The notes under the pieces: model-generated
Told to the model about the DNA's origin: nothing
What the model saw: the letters and a program-made list of their open reading frames with translations, nothing else
Database searches by the model: none
Shown here: piece after piece, positions 43,554-53,764 of the stretch
How positions within the stretch are numbered: position 1 is the first letter of the stretch
How the letters are laid out: each line of letters begins with the position of its first letter
Assembly (NCBI GenBank): GCA_018402545.1
Contig: JAGYIL010000001.1
Span: 744,001-808,000, forward strand
Direction of reading: 5' to 3'
Length of the DNA: 64,000 nucleotides
From: Saccharospirillum sp.
GTDB lineage: Bacteria > Pseudomonadota > Gammaproteobacteria > Pseudomonadales > Natronospirillaceae
Translations under genes and position numbers: made by a program

Positions 43554-44351
43554 GTGCAGTGGTACGGAAAAATCATCGGCGGTGCCATCGGTTTTTACAC
43601 CGGTGGGCCGATTGGGCTGGCCCTGGGGCTGTTGCTGGGTAATGCGTTCGATCGTGCACGAAGCCAGCCGGGTAACCCCTTTCACGGTGACGACCGGCGC
43701 GGTGTGATGCAAACCGTGTTCTTTCAGGCAACCTTCCGGGTTATGGGCAAGTTGGCCAAGGCCGATGGCCGGGTCAGTGAGCGCGAGATTGAACTGGCCC
43801 GGCTGGTCATGGACCGGATGGGCCTCGACGCCACGCAACGTATGGAAGCCATGCGTCTGTTCAACGAAGGCAAGTCACCCGAATACGACATTATGCCGGT
43901 GCTGGAAGAGTTGCGTGAAGTGATAGGCCGCCGCCAGACGCTGAGCCAGATATTCCTGGAGATTCAATTGCAGACGGCCTATGCCGACGGCAACCTCAGT
44001 GCCAGTGAGCAGCGGGTAATTCAGTTAATCTGCAAGGCGCTGGGTTTCAACAAGTGGCAGTTCGAGCTGATCAACCAGCGCATCCGGGCTCAGGCTCAGT
44101 TTCATCAGTCGAGTCAGTCACCGAGGCAGAGCGGGCCGAGCATTGAGCAGGCCTACAAAGTGCTGGGGGTTGAATCCGATTCATCCGATGCGGAGCTCAA
44201 GAAAGCCTACCGCCGGCTGATGAGCCAAAACCACCCGGACAAGCTGGTAGCCCGTGGCCTGCCCGAGGAAATGACCGGTGTCGCCAAGGAAAAAACCCAG
44301 GAAATCCAGCAAGCCTACGAGATGATCAAACAGGCCCGCAAGGCGGCTTGA
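43554..44351 (+). CDS. djlA: Membrane-anchored DnaJ-like co-chaperone
   Basis: 265 residues from GTG 43554, preceded by GAGG, whereas the upstream open frame is not homologous. A glycine-zipper type membrane segment (GGAIGFYTGGPIGLALGLLL) is followed by a TerB-like helical domain (about 55-175; FRVMGKLAKADGRVSEREIE) and a C-terminal J domain (about 198-265) with the HPD signature in SQNHPDKL. DjlA stimulates DnaK at the inner membrane and influences capsule and envelope signalling. Divergent from lptD, as in most gammaproteobacteria, so the 216-bp space (43338-43553) has both promoters. Confidence 0.94.
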   Translation: MQWYGKIIGGAIGFYTGGPIGLALGLLLGNAFDRARSQPGNPFHGDDRRGVMQTVFFQATFRVMGKLAKADGRVSEREIELARLVMDRMGLDATQRMEAMRLFNEGKSPEYDIMPVLEELREVIGRRQTLSQIFLEIQLQTAYADGNLSASEQRVIQLICKALGFNKWQFELINQRIRAQAQFHQSSQSPRQSGPSIEQAYKVLGVESDSSDAELKKAYRRLMSQNHPDKLVARGLPEEMTGVAKEKTQEIQQAYEMIKQARKAA

Positions 44352-44418
44352 TCCCTTGAAAGTCGTCGGTCTGCCGCTACTACCTTATTTCTGACCAATC
44401 AAAGAGTTTATTGTTTCT

Positions 44419-45783
44419 ATGCCTATTTTGACTGATCGATTGCAAGCCGGTACTACCGGCGTCCCCCTCACCGTACTGGAAAGCCGTGAATTCGAAACCT
44501 GGGCGCAGGGCCGGCCGGAAGCGCAGGTTGCCTGGCTGCGTGCCAGTGGATTTACCGGCAAGGGCCTGGCGCTAGTGCCAGGTGAGGGCGGGTCGCTGGC
44601 TGAGGTGCTGCTAGGGGTGGCGTCACTCGATGACCCTTGGATTCTGGGCGATCTGGCCAAGCGCTTGCCGGAAGGCGATTACCAACTGAAAGGCTCTGAT
44701 GAGTTTCTCGACCGGGCGGGGCTCGGTTGGTTACTGGGGACTTACCGGTTCGATCGGTACAAGAGCAGCGAGCCGGTGAAAGCCCGGTTGCTGATTGAGG
44801 ATGAGCAGCGAGTTGTGCGTCTGCAGCAGATGGCGCAGGGAGTCGCGCTGGTGCGTGACCTGGTGAATACACCACCGAACGATATGATGCCCGAGCATTT
44901 GTCGGAAGCAACGCAAGCGCTAGCCGCGCAGTTCGGCGCGCGGTTTACCGAGCTGGTTGGTGAGCAGTTACTGACCGAGAACTACCCGACCATTCATGCC
45001 GTCGGTCGTGCCTCCGTTCATGAACCCCGGCTGCTCGACCTGCGTTGGGGCGATGCCGGGCACCCCAGGGTGACTCTGGTAGGCAAAGGGGTGTGTTTCG
45101 ACAGCGGCGGCCTGGATATCAAACCGGCGGCGGGCATGCGTTACATGAAAAAAGACATGGGTGGCGCGGCCCATGTGCTTGGACTGGCGCATATGATCAT
45201 GTCGCTCGAGTTGCCGGTGAATCTGCGGGTGTTGATTCCTGCGGTGGAAAACGCGGTTTCCGGTAATGCTTTCCGGCCGGGCGATGTGCTGAAAACCCGC
45301 AAGGGGCTCACGGTTGAGATTGATAACACCGATGCTGAAGGTCGGCTGGTGTTGTGCGATGCGCTGGCAGAAGCCGATACCGAAACCCCGGATATGATCA
45401 TCGATTTCGCGACCCTGACGGGCGCGGCGCGGGTTGCCCTGGGCACCGAGCTGCCCGGTTACTTTACCGATGCCGATGCCCTGGCGCGGGATCTGAATGC
45501 GGCGGGCAAGAAAGTCAGCGACCCGGTCTGGCAATTGCCGTTGCACACCCCCTACGACGATTTCCTGAAAAGCGAGGTGGCCGATCTGGTCAACTGCGCC
45601 CCATCGCCTTTTGGGGGCGCGATTACCGCTGGCTTGTACCTGAAGCGTTTTGTCGAGCAAACGCCCTGGGTGCATTTCGACATCATGGCCTGGAACCAGC
45701 GCGCCTTGCCGGGTCGCCCGGTTGGTGGCGAAGCCTTTGGCGTGCGGGCCGTGTTTGAGATGCTGGAGCAGCGCTACCGGTAA
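44419..45783 (+). CDS. M17 leucyl aminopeptidase family protein
   Basis: 454 residues. The metal-binding catalytic domain is plain: VGKGVCFDSGGLDIKPAAGM, MKKDMGGAAHVLG, and the M17 signature NTDAEGRLVLCDALA with the ligand acids D and E. The N-terminal domain (about 1-150) is shorter than in PepA, so the protein is more like PepB or other single-family M17 enzymes. They trim N-terminal residues from peptides in the cytoplasm as hexamers. Starts 68 bp after djlA in the same direction. Convergent with metR, 9 bp apart. Confidence 0.92.
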   Translation: MPILTDRLQAGTTGVPLTVLESREFETWAQGRPEAQVAWLRASGFTGKGLALVPGEGGSLAEVLLGVASLDDPWILGDLAKRLPEGDYQLKGSDEFLDRAGLGWLLGTYRFDRYKSSEPVKARLLIEDEQRVVRLQQMAQGVALVRDLVNTPPNDMMPEHLSEATQALAAQFGARFTELVGEQLLTENYPTIHAVGRASVHEPRLLDLRWGDAGHPRVTLVGKGVCFDSGGLDIKPAAGMRYMKKDMGGAAHVLGLAHMIMSLELPVNLRVLIPAVENAVSGNAFRPGDVLKTRKGLTVEIDNTDAEGRLVLCDALAEADTETPDMIIDFATLTGAARVALGTELPGYFTDADALARDLNAAGKKVSDPVWQLPLHTPYDDFLKSEVADLVNCAPSPFGGAITAGLYLKRFVEQTPWVHFDIMAWNQRALPGRPVGGEAFGVRAVFEMLEQRYR

Positions 45784-45792
45784 GGCCCGATA

Positions 45793-46707
45793 TCAGTTGG
45801 CCTTTTTAAACGACCCCGGCCCGAATTGCCCGGCCAGTTCGACGAAACTGTTCAAATAAGGGCTGTTGCCCTCTGCGCTGCGGATGGCGGCGTAGAGGGT
45901 GCCATGCAGGCCCTTTTCGCCGAGTGGGCGCGATGTCAGTGAGGTTGTCGGTTGCTGGGAATAGTGCAGCACCCAGTCGGGCAGGGCTGAGATGCCCCGG
46001 CCACTGGCCACCAGCAGCAGAATCACTGCAGTCAGTTCAGACTGGCGAATCGACTTGGGTTCAATACCCGCCGGGCTCAGGAAGTGTTTGAACAGGTCGA
46101 GCCGGTCGCGGGAGACCGGGTAGGTGATCAGTTGCTCGGTTCTCAGATCTTCCGGGGCAATCCAGGTTTTTTGGGCCAGGGGGTGGTCTTCAGCCATCAC
46201 CAGACGGCCTTCGTAGTTAAACAGGGGCCGGAATTCCAGGTCGCTGGCTTCTACCGGGTCCGATGAGATTACCAGGTCCAGTTCGCCTTCACGCAAGGCC
46301 GTAATCGAATCGAAACTCAGGCCGAGGCGAATGTCGATATCGACCAGTGGCCAGGCTTTCTTGAACCGTTCCAGCACCGGCATCAGCCAGTCGTAACAGG
46401 CATGGCATTCGATGGCGATGAACAATCGTCCCGCCTCACCACTGGCCAGCCGGCTCAGTTCCTCCTCCACATCCGCCATGCGCGGCAATACCTGGTCCGC
46501 CAGTTGCACCAGCTTGTAACCCGCCGGGGTCAGCCGAATGGGCCGGGTATGGCGCATGAACAGCGATATATCGAAATGATGTTCAAGGCTTTTCAGCTGG
46601 TGTGACAGGGCCGACTGGGTAATGTGCAGTTGCTCGGCAGCCCGGGCGAGGTTGCCGCAACTGGCGATGGTTTTCAGGCTGTGCAGGTGGCGCCGCTCCA
46701 GAAACAT
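45793..46707 (-). CDS. metR: Methionine-pathway LysR regulator
   Basis: 304 residues. N-terminal winged helix (MFLERRHLHSLKTIASCGNL and SALSHQLKSLEHHF) followed by the effector domain containing AIECHACYDWLMPVL, a MetR hallmark thought to bind homocysteine. Divergent from metE with 104 bp between the starts. MetR activates metE in response to homocysteine and represses itself. No site exactly matching TGAAN5TTCA was found in the intergenic stretch, though several half-sites (TTGAAAT, GTGAAAA, TTGAATC) are there. Confidence 0.93.
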   Translation of the reverse strand: MFLERRHLHSLKTIASCGNLARAAEQLHITQSALSHQLKSLEHHFDISLFMRHTRPIRLTPAGYKLVQLADQVLPRMADVEEELSRLASGEAGRLFIAIECHACYDWLMPVLERFKKAWPLVDIDIRLGLSFDSITALREGELDLVISSDPVEASDLEFRPLFNYEGRLVMAEDHPLAQKTWIAPEDLRTEQLITYPVSRDRLDLFKHFLSPAGIEPKSIRQSELTAVILLLVASGRGISALPDWVLHYSQQPTTSLTSRPLGEKGLHGTLYAAIRSAEGNSPYLNSFVELAGQFGPGSFKKAN

Positions 46708-46811
46708 ATGAATCCTATTTGATAAATTCGTGAAAACTATGAGATAGACTTGAAATTACGACATGGTCACACTCTGCCCTCATTGAATCAACCGTCAATT
46801 AGGGATTTGTC

Positions 46812-49133
46812 ATGACTGTCGCACACACGCTGGGATTCCCGCGCATCGGCGCACAACGGGAACTAAAATTCGCACTCGAAGCCTACTGGGCGGGCGATCA
46901 GGACCAGGACGCCTTGCTGGCCGTCGGTCGCACCCTGCGTCATCACCACTGGCAATTGCAGGCCGATGCCGGGCTCGATGCCGTCACGGCGGGCGATTTC
47001 TCCTTTTACGACCAGGTACTGGATACGTCAGCGCTGTTGGGTGTGGTGCCCGAGCGTTTTGGCCACACGGGCGATCAGGTCGAACTCGACACCTATTTCC
47101 GTATGGCCCGTGGCCGGGCGCCTTCCGGCAAGCCAGCCGCCGCCTGCACCATGACCAAGTGGTTCGATACCAACTATCACTATCTGGAGCCGGAAGTCCG
47201 GGCGGACCAGGTGTTTACGGTCAGTACCAGCGCCCTGTTCGATCAGGTCGAAGAAGCACAAGCGGCGGGGCATAAGGTTAAACCCGTTATTCTGGGGCCA
47301 CTGACCTGGCTGTGGCTGGCCAAACCGGCCGGTGACGACTTTGATCGGCTGACGCTGCTGGACGGGTTGCTGGATACCTACGCGACGATTCTGAACCGGC
47401 TGGCAGACCAGGGTGTCGACTGGGTTCAGATCGATGAGCCCGCACTGGTGCTGGACCTGCCTCAGGCGTGGAAAACGGCCTATGAACAAGCCTATCACCG
47501 GCTGAAGTCAGCCCCGGTCAATCTGCTGCTGGCTACCTATTTTGGTGCGCTGGAAGACAACGTAACCCTCACCTGTAATCTGCCGGTTGCGGGCATTCAT
47601 ATTGATGCGGTCAGTGCGCCGCACGAGGTGTCCCAGGTCGTGGACTGGTTGCCGGGCCATAAGGTGTTGTCGCTGGGTTTGGTCAGCGGTCGCAACATCT
47701 GGCGAACCGATCTGGACCAGGCGTTGCAAACGCTGAAAACCGCTCACGCCAAGCTGGGCGACCGCCTCTGGGTAGCGCCGTCGTCATCGCTGCTGCACGT
47801 GCCTGTTGATCTGGCGCAGGAGACAGAGCTGGATGACGAACTGCACAGCTGGCTGAGTTTTGCGGTACAGAAACTGGATGAAGTTGTGTTGCTCAAGCGT
47901 GGCCTGGCCACGTCACCCGATGAACAGACGTTAACGGCGTTGCGGTCTTCGGCCGACGCGGTTCAGCAACGTCGACAGTCGTCCCGCTTGAAGGTGGCAG
48001 AAGTACGCGACCGGCTGGCCAAACTCACGGCGTTGACGTCCGCCCGCGCCGAACCGTTTGGCAAACGTCGGGCAGCCCAGCAAGAGAAGTTGCCATTGCC
48101 ACTGTTTCCAACCACGACCATCGGGTCATTCCCGCAAACCCCGTCGATTCGCCAGACACGTCGGGATTATCGCCGGGGTGAGTTGTCGCAGGCGGAATAC
48201 GAACAGCGCATTGAAACCGAGATTCAGGATACAGTGCGCGCCCAGGAAGCTTTGGGCTTGGATGTACTGGTCCACGGTGAGGCCGAACGTAACGACATGG
48301 TCGAATACTTTGGCGAGCAACTGGATGGCTTTGCCTTCACCCGCTTCGGCTGGGTGCAATCCTACGGTTCGCGCTGCGTCAAACCGCCGGTGCTGTTCGG
48401 TGATGTGCAGCGCCCGGCACCGATGACGGTACGCTGGGCACAATACGCCGCTGCCCAAACCGACAAGCCGATGAAAGGCATGCTGACAGGTCCGGTGACC
48501 ATTCTGAACTGGTCGTTCGTGCGCGATGACCAGCCTCGTTCCGATACTGCCTTGCAGTTGGCGCTGGCATTGCGTGATGAAGTGCTGGATCTGGAAGCCG
48601 CTGGCATTGGCATTATTCAGATCGATGAGGCGGCGTTGCGTGAAGGCTTGCCATTGCGCCGTCGTCACTGGCAGACGTACCTCGACTGGGCCGTCGGTGC
48701 CTTTCGTCTGACCGCCAGCGGAGCTGCCAGCGACACCCAGATTCACACTCACATGTGTTATTCGCAGTTCAATGACATTCTGGGGTCCATCGCCCAGATG
48801 GATGCGGATGTGATCACCATCGAAACGTCGCGGTCCGACATGCGCCTGCTGGAAGCCTTCAAGGCGTTCGAATACCCGAATGACATTGGCCCGGGTGTGT
48901 ACGACATACATTCGCCCAACACGCCGAGTGTTGAACAGATCATCGATCTGCTTGAGCAGGCCGCCAAGGTCATTCCGGCGCAGCAACTCTGGGTAAACCC
49001 GGACTGCGGCCTGAAAACCCGGCGCTGGGAGGAAGTGACCCCGGCTCTGGAAGCCATGGTGTCGGCCGCCAAGGTGTTGCGTCAGCGTTTTGCCGAGCGC
49101 AGCCCGGCGTTGGGGCAGAAAGCGAAGGCCTGA
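46812..49133 (+). CDS. metE: Cobalamin-independent methionine synthase
   Basis: 773 residues, near the E. coli length of 753. N-terminal barrel begins [18 protein letters not shown]. The catalytic C-terminal barrel has the linker [17 protein letters not shown] and the zinc ligands: H and C in [12 protein letters not shown], the E in TIETSRSDM, and the C in [11 protein letters not shown]. It transfers methyl from methyltetrahydrofolate polyglutamate to homocysteine. Placed opposite metR and expected to be MetR-activated; no cobalamin riboswitch precedes it. Confidence 0.97.
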   Translation: MTVAHTLGFPRIGAQRELKFALEAYWAGDQDQDALLAVGRTLRHHHWQLQADAGLDAVTAGDFSFYDQVLDTSALLGVVPERFGHTGDQVELDTYFRMARGRAPSGKPAAACTMTKWFDTNYHYLEPEVRADQVFTVSTSALFDQVEEAQAAGHKVKPVILGPLTWLWLAKPAGDDFDRLTLLDGLLDTYATILNRLADQGVDWVQIDEPALVLDLPQAWKTAYEQAYHRLKSAPVNLLLATYFGALEDNVTLTCNLPVAGIHIDAVSAPHEVSQVVDWLPGHKVLSLGLVSGRNIWRTDLDQALQTLKTAHAKLGDRLWVAPSSSLLHVPVDLAQETELDDELHSWLSFAVQKLDEVVLLKRGLATSPDEQTLTALRSSADAVQQRRQSSRLKVAEVRDRLAKLTALTSARAEPFGKRRAAQQEKLPLPLFPTTTIGSFPQTPSIRQTRRDYRRGELSQAEYEQRIETEIQDTVRAQEALGLDVLVHGEAERNDMVEYFGEQLDGFAFTRFGWVQSYGSRCVKPPVLFGDVQRPAPMTVRWAQYAAAQTDKPMKGMLTGPVTILNWSFVRDDQPRSDTALQLALALRDEVLDLEAAGIGIIQIDEAALREGLPLRRRHWQTYLDWAVGAFRLTASGAASDTQIHTHMCYSQFNDILGSIAQMDADVITIETSRSDMRLLEAFKAFEYPNDIGPGVYDIHSPNTPSVEQIIDLLEQAAKVIPAQQLWVNPDCGLKTRRWEEVTPALEAMVSAAKVLRQRFAERSPALGQKAKA

Positions 49134-49151
49134 GTCCTATATTGTCTACGC

Positions 49152-49248
49152 CCGTTCGCCCTGAGCCTGTCGAAGGGCCTTGGGGAGTAAGATTAGCCTT
49201 CGGTTGAATCCCATCCCCAAGGGGGTTCGACAAGCTCACCCCGAACGG
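49152..49248. repeat. Imperfect inverted repeat of the GTTCGACAAGCTCACC type
   Basis: The arms CCGTTCGCCCTGAGCCTGTC (from 49152) and GACAAGCTCACCCCGAACGG (to 49248) are imperfectly complementary, and inside them CCTTGGGG pairs with CCCCAAGG. The words CCTGAGCCTGTCGAAGG and TTCGACAAGCTCACC recur in intergenic repeats of many environmental bacteria. It lies 18 bp past the metE stop; only one copy was seen in the window. The rest of the gap to ilvI (49249-49525) shows no recognisable leader peptide or RNA element. Confidence 0.7.
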
Positions 49249-49525
49249 AAACTGGCAAGGCCGTTATTTGCAGGGTCGTGCCACTTTCGTCAGCACAGCA
49301 ACCAAGGTACACTGCCGGAACCGGCGCGGATGGCTTCTGACCGTCCCCCGGTTCCAATAAAACCCGATTCAAGCAGCAGTGTCGGCGTCGGAGTCGCAGG
49401 TTCGCCCTCGACCGGTCGGCTGTATTGGCAAAGTCGCTTACCGGCGGCCTTGCTTGAATACGCGCTGAAGATCGCTCCAACTTCGGGAAGAGCGGCGTTC
49501 TTGAGTCATAGCGAAGGTGCTCACC

Positions 49526-51268
49526 ATGACACAAGCTGCGCATGAGCCGGAAATGCTGTCCGGCGGCGAAATGCTGATCCGATCGTTAAAAGACCAGGGC
49601 GTTGAATTCATTTACGGGTACCCCGGCGGGGCCGTATTGCACATCTACGACGCCATTCACAACCAATCCGATGTAAAACACATTCTGGTGCGCCATGAAC
49701 AGGCGGCGACGCACATGGCCGATGCCTATGCGCGTGCCAGTGGTAAGGCGGGCGTGGTGCTGGTTACGTCTGGCCCCGGCGCGACGAATGCCATTACCGG
49801 TATTGCGACGGCTTATATGGATTCGATTCCGATGGTGGTCATTACCGGCCAGGTGATGAGTCACCTGATCGGCGACGATGCCTTCCAGGAAACCGACATG
49901 ATGGGGCTGTCGCGGCCTATCGTTAAGCACAATATCTCGGTACGTGACCCGGCGGATATTCCGACCATCGTCAAAAAGGCGTTCTATATTGCCGAGAGCG
50001 GCCGGCCGGGCCCTGTGGTCATCGACATTCCGAAAGACATGACGATGCCCAACGAGAAGTTCCCGTACGAATACCCGGATCGCATCAAGATGCGCTCCTA
50101 CAACCCGGTCAAGAAAGGGCACAGCGGTCAGATTCGCAAGGCGGTCAATGCCCTGCTGCAGGCCAAACGGCCCATCATCTACAGTGGCGGTGGCGTGATT
50201 CTGGGCAAGGCCAGCAAAGAGCTGACGCAGCTGGCGCGCCAGTTGAATTACCCGGTCACCAATACGCTGATGGGTCTGGGTGCCTTTCCGGGAACCGACC
50301 GGCAGTTCATCGGCATGCTGGGCATGCACGGCGCCTATGAAGCCAACATGACGATGCACAATGCCGACCTGATTCTGGCCATTGGCGCGCGCTTTGACGA
50401 CCGGGTGACCAATAACCCGGCCAAGTTCTGTCCGGACGCGACCATCATTCACATCGATATCGACCCGGCCTCTATTTCCAAAATCATCCAGGCGGACATC
50501 CCCATTGTCGGGCCCGTCAAGCCGGTGCTGAAGGAAATGCTGGAGCAGATCGAGCAATCCAAACTCAGGGTGGACGATGAAGCCCTGGGGCTGTGGTGGG
50601 AACAGATCGAGGAGTGGCGCCAGCGTCACGGCGGCCGCTACCGCAGCGACGATTCTGAAAAAATGAAGCCGCAGCACGTCATTGAAACGCTGTGCAAGAT
50701 CACCAACGGCGATGCCTACATCTGTTCCGATGTTGGCCAGCACCAGATGTTTGCGGCCCAGTACTACAAGTACAACAAGCCCAACCGCTGGATCAACTCC
50801 GGTGGCCTCGGCACCATGGGCTTTGGCCTGCCAGCGGCGATGGGCGTGCAGCTGAACTACCCCGATGCGGCGGTGGTCTGTGTGACCGGTGAAGGCTCGA
50901 TTCAGATGAACATTCAGGAACTGGCGACCTGCAAGCAGTACCAGTTGCCGGTTAAGGTGTTGTGTCTGAATAACGGCTATCTGGGCATGGTTCGGCAATG
51001 GCAGGACATGAATTACGAGTCCCGCTATTCGAACTCCTATGTCGATTCGCTGCCCGATTTTGTCGCGCTGGCCGAAGCCTATGGTCACGCCGGGATTCGC
51101 ATTGAATCGCCCGATGAACTGGAAGCCAAACTGACCGAAGCCATGGCGATTACCGACAAGGTAGTATTTATCGATGTCCTGATCGATCCGGACGAGCACG
51201 TCTATCCGATGCAGGTTCCCGGCGGCTCTATGGCCGACATGTTCCTGAGCAAGACGGAGAGGACCTGA
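49526..51268 (+). CDS. ilvI: Acetolactate synthase III large subunit
   Basis: 580 residues from ATG 49526 with GAAGGTG upstream; a GTG nine bases earlier is also possible. The ThDP-dependent fold is complete: catalytic glutamate in [22 protein letters not shown]-binding middle domain ([13 protein letters not shown]), and the ThDP/Mg motif with [17 protein letters not shown] (GDGS-type). It condenses two pyruvates to acetolactate, or pyruvate with 2-oxobutyrate, for branched-chain amino acids. ilvH follows after 2 bp. Closest in length and wording to the IlvI isoform. Confidence 0.95.
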   Translation: MTQAAHEPEMLSGGEMLIRSLKDQGVEFIYGYPGGAVLHIYDAIHNQSDVKHILVRHEQAATHMADAYARASGKAGVVLVTSGPGATNAITGIATAYMDSIPMVVITGQVMSHLIGDDAFQETDMMGLSRPIVKHNISVRDPADIPTIVKKAFYIAESGRPGPVVIDIPKDMTMPNEKFPYEYPDRIKMRSYNPVKKGHSGQIRKAVNALLQAKRPIIYSGGGVILGKASKELTQLARQLNYPVTNTLMGLGAFPGTDRQFIGMLGMHGAYEANMTMHNADLILAIGARFDDRVTNNPAKFCPDATIIHIDIDPASISKIIQADIPIVGPVKPVLKEMLEQIEQSKLRVDDEALGLWWEQIEEWRQRHGGRYRSDDSEKMKPQHVIETLCKITNGDAYICSDVGQHQMFAAQYYKYNKPNRWINSGGLGTMGFGLPAAMGVQLNYPDAAVVCVTGEGSIQMNIQELATCKQYQLPVKVLCLNNGYLGMVRQWQDMNYESRYSNSYVDSLPDFVALAEAYGHAGIRIESPDELEAKLTEAMAITDKVVFIDVLIDPDEHVYPMQVPGGSMADMFLSKTERT

Positions 51269-51270
51269 TC

Positions 51271-51762
51271 ATGCGGCATATTATTTCAGTACTGATGGAA
51301 AACGAAGCCGGTGCACTGGCCCGGGTTGTTGGCTTGTTCGCCCAGCGCGGCTACAACATCGAAAGCCTGAACGTGGCCCCGACCGATGATCAGACGCTGT
51401 CGCGGCTGACGCTGGTCACCAAAGGTGAAGATCGGGTGGTCGAGCAGATAACCAAGCATCTGAACAAGCTGATCGAAGTGGTCAAGCTGGTCGATCTGAC
51501 CGAAGGCTCGCACATAGAACGCGAGTTGATGATGGTCAAGGTTCGGGCCACCGGTGCCCAGCGCGAGGAAGTGAAGCGTACCTGCGATATCTTCCGCGGC
51601 CAGATCATCGACGTGACACCGACGACCTACACCATTCAGGTGACCGGTAACGAAGAGAAGGTTAACGCCTTTATGGATGCGTTGAGTGGTGCGACCATTA
51701 TGGAGGTCGTGCGCACCGGAGTATCCGGCCTGGCGCGGGGCGACAAGACGCTGAGTCTGTAA
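51271..51762 (+). CDS. ilvH: Acetolactate synthase III small (regulatory) subunit
   Basis: 163 residues, the exact length of E. coli IlvH. The N-terminal ACT domain reads RHIISVLMENEAGALARVVG with GYNIESLNV, the segment that binds valine for feedback inhibition; the C-terminal domain has ERELMMVKVRATG. Two bases separate it from ilvI, so translation is coupled. A strong intrinsic terminator follows at 51786. Confidence 0.96.
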   Translation: MRHIISVLMENEAGALARVVGLFAQRGYNIESLNVAPTDDQTLSRLTLVTKGEDRVVEQITKHLNKLIEVVKLVDLTEGSHIERELMMVKVRATGAQREEVKRTCDIFRGQIIDVTPTTYTIQVTGNEEKVNAFMDALSGATIMEVVRTGVSGLARGDKTLSL

Positions 51763-51785
51763 CCCTGGCCTCAACCGGGCTGAAC

Positions 51786-51809
51786 AGGCGGGCTTGTCCC
51801 GCCTTTTTT
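51786..51809 (+). terminator. Intrinsic terminator of ilvIH
   Basis: AGGCGGG CTTGT CCCGCCT followed by TTTTTT, 23 bp after the ilvH stop codon. A seven-base perfect stem with five-base loop. Confidence 0.88.
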
Positions 51810-51857
51810 CGTTTTTGCAGCCAGTGCTAAACTCGCCGTCTCAACAGGAGGCCGTTG

Positions 51858-52214
51858 ATGACACTTTCGGATGAATTCCTGGCCCGGCAGGGCGATGAAC
51901 TAGCGGCGCTGAAGACACGACTGACGGAAGAACTGGCCTTTTACAAAGAGGCGTCGGCTCCGGTCACGCTCGATCAGGCTCAGGTCGGACGGCTTTCCCG
52001 CATCGATGCCATTGGCCAGCAGGAGATGCATAAGGCCGCTGCGGTGCAGACGGAGCAACGCCTGCGTCGGGTCGTGGTGGCGTTGCGCAAGCTGGAATCC
52101 GGCGACTATGGCTGGTGTGATCAATGCGATGAAGCCATTGAGCCAAAACGACTGGAAGCCCAGCCCGAAGTGATATTCTGTTTACGCTGCCAGGGTGCCA
52201 GTGAAGCTCAGTGA
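51858..52214 (+). CDS. DksA/TraR-type zinc-finger protein
   Basis: 118 residues from ATG 51858 with AGGAGG six bases upstream. A coiled-coil N terminus is followed by the C4 zinc finger GWCDQCDEAIEPKRLEAQPE and FCLRCQ. DksA-like proteins enter the secondary channel of RNA polymerase; this one is shorter than DksA (151 residues) and lacks the DxxDxA acidic tip I would look for at the coiled-coil end, so it is probably a paralogue with altered activity. Its 3' end overlaps the convergent small gene by 7 bp. Confidence 0.82.
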   Translation: MTLSDEFLARQGDELAALKTRLTEELAFYKEASAPVTLDQAQVGRLSRIDAIGQQEMHKAAAVQTEQRLRRVVVALRKLESGDYGWCDQCDEAIEPKRLEAQPEVIFCLRCQGASEAQ

Positions 52215-52393
52215 TCGTCGCGGTTGGCGCGCCGGTTGCGGGGTTTAACTACATAGGTCTTTTTGTTCTTGCGGCGTTCACGCAGGGTGATACGAATCAG
52301 CCCGATCACCAGCAGGGCCAGCAGCGCGCCGATGATCCAGGCAATGGTGTCGCATAACCACTCAGGGTCGCAATTCATGCCAATCTGAATCAT
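52208..52393 (-). CDS. Small single-pass membrane protein
   Basis: 61 residues with a well-formed AGGAGG ribosome binding site before ATG 52393. One transmembrane helix (about residues 17-38; TIAWIIGALLALLVIGLI) is followed by a very basic cytoplasmic tail (RERRKNKKTYVVKPRNRRAN). Two Cys lie near the N terminus (NCDPEWLC). Family unknown. Convergent with the DksA-like gene and overlapping its last 7 bp, so expression of each may interfere with the other. Its start is 120 bp from the divergent EAL-HDOD gene. Confidence 0.65.
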   Translation of the reverse strand: MIQIGMNCDPEWLCDTIAWIIGALLALLVIGLIRITLRERRKNKKTYVVKPRNRRANRDDH

Positions 52394-52513
52394 TATAACC
52401 TCCTAAATGAGTGATAGCGGGTTTTGGGTGCACGATGCACTGAATGTTGTACGTTATCGTAACATTCCGGGTTTTAGCTAATTGCTAACAACATACGCCA
52501 CAGAGGTAAGCGA

Positions 52514-53713
52514 TTGCACGACGTCGTTTTATTTGCCCGCCAACCTATCTTCGACAGCACTCAACAGGTGTTTGCTTATGAACTGCTGTTTCGGCAAGGC
52601 ACCGCCGTACAGGCAGATTTCAGCGATGGTGATCTGGCCACCAGAACCGTCATGCTCAATGCCTATACCCATACAGATACCTTCAAGACGCTGAACAACA
52701 AGCCGGGTCTGGTTAATGTCACCAAAACCATGCTCAATGCCTTGCCGGATATTCTGCGCGATACCATGTACATTGAGGTCCTTGAAGATTACCACGCCGA
52801 TGACGACCTGGTGCCACTGCTTCAGGGGCTAAAGGATCGGGGCTTCAAACTGGTGCTCGATGATTTCGAGGGGCGGGATTACCGGCCCGAGCTGATCGAT
52901 TTGGTGGATATGGTGAAAATCGATGTGCTCGCCACCCCGCCGGACGCCATACAGCCATTGCTGGACCGATTGCGCCAGCACGACATCACCCTGGTCGCGG
53001 AAAAAATTGAAGACCATGCCATGTACCAGACCTGCCGCGACCAGGGGTTTGATTATTTCCAGGGTTATTTCTTTTGCCAGCCAGAGACCATTCGCGGTCA
53101 GCAGGTAGACCCGGACAGAATGGGCATGCTGATGCTGCTGGCCGATCTGTACCGGTCTGATGTGGACATCAATACGATCTACAAGCACGTTCAGCGCGAT
53201 ACTGTTCTATCCTATAAGTTGTTGCAGCTGGTGAACTCGGCGTTTTATCGCCGGGCGCAGGCCATTGAATCCCTGCACCAGGCCGTCATGATGCTGGGCT
53301 TGGACCGCATTCGCAGCTGGGTGACCCTGATCAACATGGGCCAGTTGTCGGACAAACCCGGTGAGCTGCAGCGTGAAGCACTGACCCGGGCGTTTTTTTG
53401 CGAGCACCTGGCCACCGAGCGGCCCGGTTTGACGGCTCAGGCCGGGTTTACCGTTGGCTTGCTGTCAGTACTGGATGCCTGGCTCGACCGCCCGATGCAC
53501 CAGATCGTCGAACAGCTACCCTTCACCGAAGAAGTGCGCGCTGCGCTTACACGGCGAGAAGGACCTCTGGGGGCTATTCTGGGTATCGTCGTGGATTACA
53601 GCCACTCTCGCTGGGATGCCTTGCCCCGGGGATTGCTGGATTCGGACGAGGCCAAACAGTTGCAGGATGCGTATTATCAGTCGGTGCTGCGAGCCGATGA
53701 AATGCTCGATTGA
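52514..53713 (+). CDS. EAL-HDOD signalling protein (YuxH-like), likely non-catalytic
   Basis: 399 residues from TTG 52514, preceded by GAGGTAAG. The N-terminal EAL-like domain (about 1-200) opens LFARQPIFDSTQQVFAYELL, where the catalytic EAL is YELLFR; it keeps LVLDDFEGRDY in place of DDFGTGYS, EKIEDHAMY and YFQGYFFCQPE. Loss of several metal-binding residues suggests that it does not hydrolyse c-di-GMP. The HDOD domain (about 200-390) has YKLLQLVNSAFYRRAQAIES and LHQAVMMLGLDRIRSWV. Such proteins, e.g. CdgJ of Vibrio cholerae, act as regulators of motility by protein contacts. A cNMP-binding gene follows at 51 bp. Confidence 0.85.
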   Translation: MHDVVLFARQPIFDSTQQVFAYELLFRQGTAVQADFSDGDLATRTVMLNAYTHTDTFKTLNNKPGLVNVTKTMLNALPDILRDTMYIEVLEDYHADDDLVPLLQGLKDRGFKLVLDDFEGRDYRPELIDLVDMVKIDVLATPPDAIQPLLDRLRQHDITLVAEKIEDHAMYQTCRDQGFDYFQGYFFCQPETIRGQQVDPDRMGMLMLLADLYRSDVDINTIYKHVQRDTVLSYKLLQLVNSAFYRRAQAIESLHQAVMMLGLDRIRSWVTLINMGQLSDKPGELQREALTRAFFCEHLATERPGLTAQAGFTVGLLSVLDAWLDRPMHQIVEQLPFTEEVRAALTRREGPLGAILGIVVDYSHSRWDALPRGLLDSDEAKQLQDAYYQSVLRADEMLD

Positions 53714-53764
53714 GCAAGTACCGGCCCCAACATCGGGGTCGGATGTCGAGAACAGAGGGGCACA

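Noticed and set aside
43338-43838. N-terminal extension of lptD
   Set aside because: It overlaps the divergent djlA gene and has no signal-peptide character. The signal peptide starts at 43337.
46708-46811. MetR binding site between metR and metE
   Set aside because: No sequence fits TGAAN5TTCA exactly. Half-sites only, which are common by chance in 104 bp.
49249-49525. Possible ilvI leader peptide or attenuator
   Set aside because: The only frame here is rich in Ser, Gly and Pro and has no Leu/Ile/Val run, and no terminator/antiterminator pair is seen before ilvI.
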